Source: an uncultured Acetatifactor sp. (GTDB lineage: Bacteria; Bacillota; Clostridia; Lachnospirales; Lachnospiraceae). Taken from it: a stretch of 64,000 nt of DNA. The stretch spans positions 62,001 through 126,000 of the forward strand of contig CAKSAN010000002.1 in the NCBI GenBank assembly GCA_934436435.1, read 5' to 3'. This document shows, piece after piece, positions 24,824 through 32,168 of the stretch. The position numbers were made by a program, and so were the translations under genes. The notes below the pieces were generated by a model. The model was given only the letters and a program-made list of their open reading frames with translations. It ran no database searches and was not told the origin of the DNA. Each line of letters starts with the position of its first letter. The stretch's first letter is position 1.

Positions 24824-24859
24824 CACAAGCCTGTGCCGGTTCCATGTCACAGGCTTGTG
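24824..24859 (+). terminator. Perfect 12-bp inverted repeat after the permease
   Basis: CACAAGCCTGTG (24824-24835) and CACAGGCTTGTG (24848-24859) with a 12-nt loop; no T-run follows. It could be a 3'-end stabiliser or inefficient terminator rather than a classical one. Confidence 0.55.
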
Positions 24860-24873
24860 TGATAAAGAAAGGG

Positions 24874-25014
24874 TAACTATTCAGAACCCCATTCGCAAAA
24901 TCACCTCTATGAGGCTTTACTTTTGCTCATGTGGTTACCTCGCCATATAAAACTGTTTATCTGCCTGAATGCGAGCATTCGCAGAACACAGTTTTGCATG
25001 GCTCTGAATAGTTA
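24874..25014 (-). repeat. Dispersed MITE-like element, copy 2 (inverted)
   Basis: 141 bp with ends TAACTATTCAGA and CTCTGAATAGTTA. Read on the minus strand it follows copy 1 (4370-4540) in order: termini, inner palindrome, GGCGAGGTAACCACATGAGC, GTGATTTTGCGAATGGGGTT. The inner palindrome here has arms AAAACTGT (24949-24956) and ACAGTTTT (24988-24995), different from copy 1 but still complementary, around the shared GAATGC...GCATTCG core. It lies between the permease and GH88 genes inside a presumed operon. Confidence 0.8.
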
Positions 25015-25031
25015 CAGAAAAGGGAAAAATT

Positions 25032-26204
25032 ATGATAACATTTGACGAAAAGAACTATCCGCAGATCACAGATGCGGAGATCAAAGATGCATTGCAGTTC
25101 TCTACCGAGCAGGTGATCCGGGATCTGCCGGAATTTACCGACCAGTTCCAGAAGGCTTACAGTGAGAACGGTTTCTACCAGCCTATTCCGAATAACTACT
25201 GGACCTGCGGGTTCTGGACCGGAGAGATCTGGCTGGCTTACGAATATTCACAGGACGAGCGCCTGAAAAAAGCGGGCGAGGTTCAGGTAAAGAGCTTTTT
25301 GGACCGTATTGACAATAAGATCGAAGTAGACCATCACGATATGGGATTTCTGTATTCCCCTTCCTGCGTGGCAGCGTATAAGCTGGTCGGCAGCAAGGAG
25401 GGCAGGGAAGCGGCTATCAAGGCAGCAGACCAGCTCATCACCCGTTATCATCCCATAGGCGAATTCATTCAGGCCTGGGGACCCATGGATGCTCCGGAGA
25501 ATTATCGTCTGATCATTGACTGCCTGTTGAATCTGCCTCTGTTGTACTGGGCATCCGATGAGACGGGGGATCCGAAATACCGTGACATCGCTGAGAAGCA
25601 CATCCATACGGCAGTGGCCAATGTGATTCGTGAGGATTATTCCACATGGCATACTTTCTTCTTCGATATGAAGACGGGAGCACCGGATCATGGTGCCACC
25701 TGTCAGGGCTATCGCGACGGTTCCGCCTGGGCGAGAGGTCAGGCCTGGGGCGTCTACGGTATGGCACTGGCTTATCGTTATACCGGAAGAAAAGAATATA
25801 TCGACCTGTTCCGGCATGTAACAGAGTATTTTCTGGAACATCTGCCGAAGGATCTGGTGCCCTACTGGGATCTGGAGTTCACCGACGGGGATGACCAGCC
25901 GAGAGATTCTTCCTCAGCATCCATTGCCGCCTGCGGTATGCTGGAAATGGCGAAATATCTGGAGCCGGAAGAGGCAGAGCATTATATTACGTTGGCAAAA
26001 CAGATCATGCGGTCTGTCTATGACAATTATGCCGTAAAGGATCCGAAGGAATCCAACGGACTGGTGCTGCACAGCACCTATTCCAACCATTCCCCTTATA
26101 ATACCTGTAATCATTATGGCGTGGACGAGTGCAACTCCTGGGGAGATTACTTCTACATGGAGGCACTGACCAGACTGTTAAAAGACTGGAGGGAATACTG
26201 GTAA
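25032..26204 (+). CDS. GH88 unsaturated glucuronyl hydrolase
   Basis: A 390-residue cytoplasmic enzyme of the GH88 alpha6/alpha6 barrel family. It hydrates the unsaturated uronic acid at the non-reducing end of oligosaccharides made by lyases, releasing a keto-uronate and shortened sugar. Key Asp residues are visible in VDHHDMGFLYSPS near residue 105 and in RLIIDCLLNLPLLYWAS near 160. Aromatic-rich barrel loops NYWTCGFWTGEIWLAY and SAWARGQAWGVYGMALAY are also typical. No signal peptide. It is the first gene after the permeases and is followed two bases later by the DUF2264 gene, consistent with degrading imported lyase products. Confidence 0.92.
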   Translation: MITFDEKNYPQITDAEIKDALQFSTEQVIRDLPEFTDQFQKAYSENGFYQPIPNNYWTCGFWTGEIWLAYEYSQDERLKKAGEVQVKSFLDRIDNKIEVDHHDMGFLYSPSCVAAYKLVGSKEGREAAIKAADQLITRYHPIGEFIQAWGPMDAPENYRLIIDCLLNLPLLYWASDETGDPKYRDIAEKHIHTAVANVIREDYSTWHTFFFDMKTGAPDHGATCQGYRDGSAWARGQAWGVYGMALAYRYTGRKEYIDLFRHVTEYFLEHLPKDLVPYWDLEFTDGDDQPRDSSSASIAACGMLEMAKYLEPEEAEHYITLAKQIMRSVYDNYAVKDPKESNGLVLHSTYSNHSPYNTCNHYGVDECNSWGDYFYMEALTRLLKDWREYW

Positions 26205-26205
26205 A

Positions 26206-27945
26206 ATGAATTTACATACCAAAAAAGATTTTCAGGATTGTATGTTATCTATCTTAGAGCCGCTAAAGCCTTATTACAGTGAGGAAAAGGCGAGACTGAC
26301 GCTGGGCGTTACCATGGCACATTATGACATCGGTGCCACATGGATGGAGGCATTTTCCAGACCCTTATGGGGACTGGTGCCCTTCTGGGCAGGCGGCGGA
26401 AAAGAGCCGGAATTTGAAGAGATCTACCGCAAGGGTCTCACTGCCGGAACCGATGAGAAGAATCCGGAATACTGGGGAGAATGCACTTCCTTTGATCAGA
26501 GATTCGTGGAGATGGCAGCCATTTCCTACGGCATTATGTTCGCTCCCGAGGTGGTATGGGATCCCCTCACGGAAGAGCAGAAGGAAAATCTCTGCAATTA
26601 CTTAAATAAGATCAATGAGCATCCCCTGCCGGTCTGCAACTGGATTCTCTTTGCCGTACTGGTGAATATCGCCATGAAAAAGGTGGGACGCCGGTACAGC
26701 CCCGAGATGCTGGAGGAATATCTGGAAGGACTGGAGACTTTCTATCTGGGCGAGGGCTGGTATCAGGACGGAGATTCCGGACAGAAGGACTATTATATTT
26801 CCTTTGCCATTCATTTCTACAGCCTGATCTATGCCGTGATCATGGAAAAGGACGATCCGGAGCGGGCGAAGAAATACAAGGCGAGAGCCATGGAATTCGC
26901 AAAGCAGTTTATCTACTGGTTCGATGAAGAGGGCGAGGCCATTCCTTTCGGCAGATCCCTGACTTATCGCTTTTCACAGGTAAGCTTTTTCAGTGTCTGC
27001 CTGCTGGCAGGACTGGAGCCGTTCCCTGTTCCCGTGATGAAAGGCCTGATCGCAAGACATCTGCGCAACTGGCTGAAGCGCCCAATCTTCGACAGAGATC
27101 ATGTGCTGACTATCGGCTACGGTTATCCGAATCTGACCATGGCGGAGCGGTACAATGCTCCCGGCTCCCCTTACTGGGGCATGAAAGTATTTGCTTTTTT
27201 GCTGCTTCCCGACGATCATCCCTTCTGGAGTGCAGAGGAAGCACCCCTGCCGAAGCTGGCACCGGCTTGTCCTCAGAAATACGCAGACCTGTTTGTCTAC
27301 CATTACGGCAATCACACCACCGCATTTGCTCCGGGTGTCTACAGCCCCAACGGACACGGACAGATCGTTGCAAAATATGGAAAGTTTGCCTACGATACCC
27401 GGTTCAGCATCAGCGTGGCAAAGTCCTGCTATGAACTGCATGAGAATGCGCCGGACAACATGCTGGCATTCTGGATCGACGGTTATGTCTATGTGCGCCG
27501 GATCTGCGAGGCATCGAAGATCACGGAGACCGGAGTGTGGTCGAAGTGGAGTCCTTATCCGGGCATCACGGTAGAGACCACGATCACCCCGGATGCCGGA
27601 GGCCACACCAGAGTGCACAAGATCACCAGTGAGATTGAGTGTGTGGCATATGACTGCGGATTTGCTGTCAGCAGAGGTGATTTTGAAGAGGTTGGCTTCG
27701 CAGAAAAGGTGGACGGTGTATCCGCCCAGGCCAGCAATGAATTTAGCAGTTGTACCGTCAGTGCGGTACCGGGTGAGAATGTGCAGGCCAACGAGTTAGC
27801 AGATAAGCCGCCCGTGGGTCACATGATCACCGTAGACCCCAACACCAACCTGCTCTACACCAAGACCAAGATCCCCGCAGTGAAATACCACATTCACAAA
27901 GGAACACAGGAAATCGTCACCAGAGTGGATGCGGAAGTCATCTGA
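26206..27945 (+). CDS. DUF2264 domain protein
   Basis: A 579-residue cytoplasmic protein. The N-terminal alpha-barrel-like part is DUF2264 (GATWMEAFSRPLWGLVPFWA, LPVCNWILFAVLVNIAM, GEGWYQDGDSGQKDYYISFA). The C-terminal part from about residue 360 is beta-rich (HYGNHTTAFAPGVYSPNGHG). DUF2264 proteins recur next to GH88/GH105 and heparinase-like genes in polysaccharide loci and resemble polysaccharide lyases or hydrolases, but their reaction is mostly unproven. The ATG is two bases after the GH88 stop, so it is translationally coupled. It is probably the last gene of the operon; the hairpin array follows. Confidence 0.82.
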   Translation: MNLHTKKDFQDCMLSILEPLKPYYSEEKARLTLGVTMAHYDIGATWMEAFSRPLWGLVPFWAGGGKEPEFEEIYRKGLTAGTDEKNPEYWGECTSFDQRFVEMAAISYGIMFAPEVVWDPLTEEQKENLCNYLNKINEHPLPVCNWILFAVLVNIAMKKVGRRYSPEMLEEYLEGLETFYLGEGWYQDGDSGQKDYYISFAIHFYSLIYAVIMEKDDPERAKKYKARAMEFAKQFIYWFDEEGEAIPFGRSLTYRFSQVSFFSVCLLAGLEPFPVPVMKGLIARHLRNWLKRPIFDRDHVLTIGYGYPNLTMAERYNAPGSPYWGMKVFAFLLLPDDHPFWSAEEAPLPKLAPACPQKYADLFVYHYGNHTTAFAPGVYSPNGHGQIVAKYGKFAYDTRFSISVAKSCYELHENAPDNMLAFWIDGYVYVRRICEASKITETGVWSKWSPYPGITVETTITPDAGGHTRVHKITSEIECVAYDCGFAVSRGDFEEVGFAEKVDGVSAQASNEFSSCTVSAVPGENVQANELADKPPVGHMITVDPNTNLLYTKTKIPAVKYHIHKGTQEIVTRVDAEVI

Positions 27946-28020
27946 TTATTATATTATTATAGTTTCGAGCCTCGTTGATTTCAGGCAGCCATTCCGCAGG
28001 AATTATCTTAAGTTGAGTAA

Positions 28021-28363
28021 TGGGCACAGATAGCTGATGTAAGCTATCAGTGCCCAATTATTTTGGAGGAGAGGGTACAGAGAATCAGAACAAGCCGTCA
28101 GTGCCCAATTATTTTGGAGGAAAGGGTACAGAGAATCAGAACAAGCCGTCAGTGCCCAATTATTTTGGAGGAGAGGGTACAGAGAATCAGAACAAGCCGT
28201 CAGTGCCCAATTATTTTGGAGGAAAGGGTACAGAGAATCAGAACAAGCCGTCAGTGCCCAATTATTTTGGAGGAGAGGGTACAGAGAATCAGAACAAGCC
28301 ATTTGGTGCCCATTATCTTGGACGGCGAGGGTACATGAAAGGCGAAAAGGGATTGCTGTGCCC
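28021..28363 (+). repeat. Array A: seven hairpin units with 51-bp period
   Basis: Each unit starts GGGYACA(G) and ends near (C)NGTGCCC, forming a hairpin, and is followed by a 16-17 nt linker like ATTATTTTGGAGGAGA. Unit starts are 28022, 28073, 28124, 28175, 28226, 28277 and 28329. Unit 1 is a near-perfect hairpin (TGGGCAC and GATAGC pair with GCTATC and GTGCCCA). Units 2-5 are identical inside. Linkers alternate GGAGGAGAG and GGAGGAAAG, so a two-unit 102-bp block was duplicated. Unit 7 diverges and ends in TTTT. Open frames across the array exist only because 51 is a multiple of three. Occupies the gap between DUF2264 and mecA. A related array is at 55707-55903. Confidence 0.9.
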
Positions 28364-28462
28364 TTTTGCGCAGATTGGATATGATTCTATTGTTTAAATT
28401 TGGATAGTGGAAATCACAACATTTTTATGCTATCATACATATAACAGTAAGAGGTGATGGCT

Positions 28463-29167
28463 ATGAAAATAGAACGTATTGATGACAAGACCGTAAAGTG
28501 CTTTCTTTCCAACGAGGAGCTGGAAGAGTACGATATTGATTATAAAGATTTTGTGACCCGCAGTGACAAGGCCAAAGAGGTGGTACAGGAGATCATCGAG
28601 CAGGCAGAGGAAGAGGTAGGCTATAAGCCGCCGAAGTATGCATTTGATCTACAGATCATGATGCTGCCGGATGAGGGACTGGTACTGGTATTCTCCGAGA
28701 AGGAACCGTTGGAGAATAAAAACGGGACGCAGCTGTTGCAGGCCTTACAGGAGATGAAACGGGTCTTCGAGGAAAAGAAAGCGGAGATCGGTGCCACTTT
28801 GGAAAAACAGGCCCGGGAGGAAGCTGCGAAAAGTGCCGGGAAAAAGAAGAGTAGAGGAAAGGCCGGGGAAGCGGCAAAGCCTCAGTTCGCAATTTTTGCG
28901 TTCCGCAATATCGGCAGAGTGATCGAATACGCCGCTGTATTACCGACGAACCTGCGGATCAACAGTACCCTTTACCGGATGGAGGACGGCACTTGTTATG
29001 TCTATGTGCAGAAGGGCAGCGCTTCCTACGAGCGTTACAGCAGAGCCTGCATTCAGGCCATGGAATTCGCCGGACTGTATGCCGCAGACGAACAGAAGAT
29101 AAGATACCTGGAAGAGCATGGAGAATGTCTGATCCGGGAAAAAGCACTGAAAAAACTACGGGTGTAA
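28463..29167 (+). CDS. mecA: MecA-like ClpC adaptor protein
   Basis: A 234-residue adaptor that, in the family, delivers substrates to the ClpC ATPase. The N-terminal domain MKIERIDDKTVKCFLSNEEL is the substrate-binding part. A charged, low-complexity linker (about 95-145, rich in Lys, Glu, Ala) follows, then the C-terminal ClpC-binding domain from FAIFAFRNIGRVIEYAAVL with a YSRACIQAMEFAG segment. ATG 28463 lies seven bases after GAGGTG; two earlier in-frame start codons overlap that site. It converges with the RluA gene, overlapping by 12 bp at the 3' ends. Confidence 0.85.
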   Translation: MKIERIDDKTVKCFLSNEELEEYDIDYKDFVTRSDKAKEVVQEIIEQAEEEVGYKPPKYAFDLQIMMLPDEGLVLVFSEKEPLENKNGTQLLQALQEMKRVFEEKKAEIGATLEKQAREEAAKSAGKKKSRGKAGEAAKPQFAIFAFRNIGRVIEYAAVLPTNLRINSTLYRMEDGTCYVYVQKGSASYERYSRACIQAMEFAGLYAADEQKIRYLEEHGECLIREKALKKLRV

Positions 29168-30055
29168 TACCGCCGCCATATCCTCCGGCAGCGGCGCGGT
29201 AAAGGCAAGTGTTTCCCCGTTGATGGGATGGCGGAAGGAGAGCTTCCACGCGTGCAGCGCCTGACGCCGTATGTGCTCCATATCCGGATGGTACAGATAA
29301 TCTCCGATCAGGGGATAACCCAGATATTTCATATGGATCCGTATCTGATGGGTGCGGCCGGTCTCTAAGATGAGAGAGACTAGGCTGTGCCCGTTTTTTT
29401 CGTCCAGAACTTTGTAATGGGTAACAGCGGATTCTCCCTTCTCGAAATCCACGGTGCGTTCGATGATAGAGCCTTCCTTACGGCCCAACGGCGCTGTGAT
29501 GGTCCCTTCCGGCGGCTGAACCGAGCCTTTCACAATGGCAAGATATTCCCGGGTGATGCCGGAAGCCGCTTTGTTGGCGATCATAGCAGACAGCATTCCG
29601 GCGCTGACATAATGCTTCGCTACGATGGTCAGGCCGGAGGTATCCCTGTCCAGACGATTGATACAGCGGAAGACAAAGGGACAGTTCTGCTGCTCGAAAT
29701 AATACGCCAGAGCGTTGGCCATGGAATTATAATAATTGTTCATGGAAGGGTGGATCGGCATGCCGGCCGGTTTGTTGATCACCATGAGATCCGCATCTTC
29801 GTAGACAATATCTAACGGCAGATCCACCGGAGGAATTTTTTCCGAGGAACGCTCTTCCCGGATATGCAGCGTCAGGGTATCACCCGGCTGCAGAACATGA
29901 TTCATAAAGCAAGGAACCCCGTTTGCCAGTACGGCATCAGGGTTCTTTTTTAGCTGCACCAGATTCTGTGAGGAGAAGCCCTTCTGCTTCAGAAAACGGC
30001 TGACCGGCAGGGGCGCTATGGAATTGTCCGCAATATAGGTAAGTGTTCGCTCCAT
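29156..30055 (-). CDS. RluA-family 23S rRNA pseudouridine synthase
   Basis: Isomerises uridine to pseudouridine in structural RNA, probably 23S rRNA; the target position is not predictable. The 299-residue protein has an N-terminal S4-like region (VSRFLKQKGFSSQNLVQLKK) and the catalytic motif RCINRLDRDTSGLTIVAK near residue 140 with the essential Asp. DVVYED-type VYEDADLMVINKPAGMPIHPS near 86 and ETGRTHQIRIHM near 232 are also present. ATG 30055 (MERTLTYIA) is the conserved start, preceded by AGAGAG. It converges with mecA. Confidence 0.92.
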   Translation of the reverse strand: MERTLTYIADNSIAPLPVSRFLKQKGFSSQNLVQLKKNPDAVLANGVPCFMNHVLQPGDTLTLHIREERSSEKIPPVDLPLDIVYEDADLMVINKPAGMPIHPSMNNYYNSMANALAYYFEQQNCPFVFRCINRLDRDTSGLTIVAKHYVSAGMLSAMIANKAASGITREYLAIVKGSVQPPEGTITAPLGRKEGSIIERTVDFEKGESAVTHYKVLDEKNGHSLVSLILETGRTHQIRIHMKYLGYPLIGDYLYHPDMEHIRRQALHAWKLSFRHPINGETLAFTAPLPEDMAAVLHP

Positions 30056-30289
30056 GGAAAACTCTCTTTCTCTATGATTACCCATAATAACACAAGTTCT
30101 ATCTATTTTGCACGCCGGAAATGACGGTACTTTTTCACAACTTGGGCAAAAACGGACAGTGCCCGGAGCAAATAATGTCATTTCGAAATCAACAGCGCAA
30201 GACTACAATAAATACAGAATCAGCGTAAAAGGGCGGTCCGTCCGCCCGAAAGGATGCATCGGAATACGAAGAAAGGTATGGTGGTAAGT

Positions 30290-30607
30290 ATGGAAAAATA
30301 CGCATGGCGGGGAAAAATTGTACCGGGAATGCAGGAGGAATATAAGAAGAGACATGACAATATCTGGCCGGAGATGAAGGAAGTTCTGGCAAACGCGGGA
30401 ATCGTGAATTACTCCATCTGGATGCAGGGCGAGGAACTGTTCGGCTATTATGAATGTGAAAAAGGCGTCAATTATGCCGCAAAGGTACAGGCGGAGAGCG
30501 ACGTGGTGAAAAAATGGGATGAATATATGAAAGATATTCTGATCATGGAAAAAGATCCTGTCACCGGAGCACAGCCGCTTCTGACACAGGTGTTCAGTTT
30601 CAGATAA
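30290..30607 (+). CDS. rhaM: L-rhamnose mutarotase
   Basis: Interconverts alpha and beta anomers of L-rhamnose. The 105-residue protein MEKYAWRGKIVPGMQEEYKK... has the RhaM/DUF718 fold signatures HDNIWPEMKEVLANAGI (catalytic His), NYSIWMQGEELFGYYEC and a terminal MEKDPVTGAQPLL. In-frame ATGs at 30254 and 30278 are upstream; 30290 matches the family length. First gene of the rhamnose operon, 19 bp ahead of rhaB. Upstream is a GGGCGG/CCGCCC hairpin near 30229-30245 in the leader. Confidence 0.92.
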   Translation: MEKYAWRGKIVPGMQEEYKKRHDNIWPEMKEVLANAGIVNYSIWMQGEELFGYYECEKGVNYAAKVQAESDVVKKWDEYMKDILIMEKDPVTGAQPLLTQVFSFR

Positions 30608-30626
30608 GGGAGGCTGTGGATATCTT

Positions 30627-32036
30627 ATGGGAAAATATTATCTGGCCGTGGATATCGGTGCTTCCAGCGGACGACATATTCTGGGACATCTGGAGAACGG
30701 CAAAATAGAGCTGGAAGAGATCTACCGTTTTGAGAACGGCATGGATCATAGGGACGGCAAGCTTCTATGGGATGTGGAGCGGCTGTTCGGAGAGATCGCT
30801 GCCGGCATGAAAAAATGCAAAGAGCTGGGAAAGATCCCGGTGAGCATGGCCATTGACACCTGGGCTGTGGATTATGTGCTGTTAGACGAAAAGGATCAGA
30901 TTCTGGGGGATACCTACGGCTACCGTGACCATCGGACGGACGACATGGACGCAGAGACCGCGAAGATTCTGCCGGAGACAGAGCTGTATGCCAGAACCGG
31001 TATCCAGAAGCAGATCTTCAACACCGTTTATCAGCTGATGGCGGTAAAACAGCAGACTCCGGAACTGTTACAGCAGGCGAAGACCCTTCTTATGCTGCCG
31101 GATTATTTCGGCTTCCGTCTGACAGGCAATAAATTATCGGAATATACCAATGGCTCCACCACACAGCTGGTAGATCCTGAGACTTTCCAGTGGGATAAGG
31201 AGCTGATCCGGAAGCTGGGCTATCCGGAGGAGATCTTCCTGCCGTTGCAGATGCCCGGAACGAAAGTAGGACAGTTACTTCCGGAGATTCAGAAGGAAGT
31301 CGGTTTCGATCTGGAGGTGGTGCTGTGCGGAAGCCATGACACCGCATCTGCTGTAATGGCAGTACCTCAGACAGAGGGGGACGGCATCTACATTAGTTCG
31401 GGAACCTGGTCTCTTATGGGAATCGAGTCATTAAAACCCATTATCAACGAGGATGCGGCAGCAGCCAACTTTACCAACGAGGGTGGCTACGACCACCGGT
31501 TCCGCTTCCTGAAAAATATCATGGGATTGTGGATGATCCAGTCCGTAAGACACGAATATAAGGACGCTTACTCTTTTGCACAGCTGTGCGACATGGCGGA
31601 GGAAAGTAAGGAATTCTCTTCCAGAGTGGATGTGAACGATCAGAGCTTCCTTTCTCCGGACAGCATGGTGGAAGCCATCAAACAGTACTGTCAGAAGACG
31701 GGACAGCCGGTGCCGGAGACCGTGGGAGAACTGGCATCCGTGGTATATCGCAGTCTGGCGCAGTCCTACGGAGAGACGGTAAGCGGTCTGGAGAAGATCG
31801 CAGGCAGAACCTACGACAGCATCCATATCATCGGCGGCGGTTCCAATGCCGCATATCTGAACCAGCTGACGGCGGATGCTACGGGCAAGACCGTATATGC
31901 AGGCCCCGGTGAGGCAACGGCCATCGGCAACCTTCTGGCGCAGATGATCCATACGGAAGAACTGGCAGACCTGAAGAGTGCCAGAAAATGTGTCCGGGGA
32001 TCTTTCGAGATCAGGACATTCGCTCCGGCAAAATAA
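30627..32036 (+). CDS. rhaB: Rhamnulokinase
   Basis: Phosphorylates L-rhamnulose to rhamnulose 1-phosphate with ATP. The 469-residue FGGY-family kinase opens with YYLAVDIGASSGRHILGHLE (phosphate-1 loop), followed by the RhaB-like RFENGMDHRDGKLLWDVERL and ATIDTWAVDYVLLD-type AIDTWAVDYVLLDEK. YRDHRTDDM, GSHDTASAV and ISSGTWSLMGIE are in the middle, and HIIGGGSNAAYLNQLTAD near 408 is the adenosine motif. ATG 30627 is preceded by GGGAGG. The RhaM gene upstream and RhaD downstream support rhamnose rather than fucose. Confidence 0.93.
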   Translation: MGKYYLAVDIGASSGRHILGHLENGKIELEEIYRFENGMDHRDGKLLWDVERLFGEIAAGMKKCKELGKIPVSMAIDTWAVDYVLLDEKDQILGDTYGYRDHRTDDMDAETAKILPETELYARTGIQKQIFNTVYQLMAVKQQTPELLQQAKTLLMLPDYFGFRLTGNKLSEYTNGSTTQLVDPETFQWDKELIRKLGYPEEIFLPLQMPGTKVGQLLPEIQKEVGFDLEVVLCGSHDTASAVMAVPQTEGDGIYISSGTWSLMGIESLKPIINEDAAAANFTNEGGYDHRFRFLKNIMGLWMIQSVRHEYKDAYSFAQLCDMAEESKEFSSRVDVNDQSFLSPDSMVEAIKQYCQKTGQPVPETVGELASVVYRSLAQSYGETVSGLEKIAGRTYDSIHIIGGGSNAAYLNQLTADATGKTVYAGPGEATAIGNLLAQMIHTEELADLKSARKCVRGSFEIRTFAPAK

Positions 32037-32168
32037 CGAACAGATTCATGAATGGAGCGTCAATGCAGGAGCAAAGGTGGTCACAGGTAACGGAAAGCGT
32101 GATAACCTGACTCCGTGAATGACGCGGGATGAACCATAAAATGACCTTATAAAAGGAGGAAATCATAA
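32037..32168 (+). other. Intergenic leader between rhaB and the isomerase with nested inverted repeats
   Basis: TTCAT and GCGTCA (32046-32063) can pair with TGACGC and ATGAA (about 32120-32134), enclosing an inner stem built from GTCACAGGTAAC and ATAACCTGAC. The gap ends with a strong AAAAGGAGGAAATC ribosome binding site. It could stabilise or process the operon transcript. No protein is encoded. Confidence 0.4.

Noticed and set aside
28021..28363. CRISPR array
   Set aside because: No constant repeat alternating with unrelated spacers: units 2-5 are identical throughout, the conserved parts are only the 7-8 bp hairpin arms, and there are no cas genes.
28003..28397. Open frames of 91-115 residues on both strands through array A
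   Set aside because: The unit is 51 bp, a multiple of three, so any frame without a stop in one unit stays open through all. The peptides are simple repeats on both strands, with no matching ribosome binding site.
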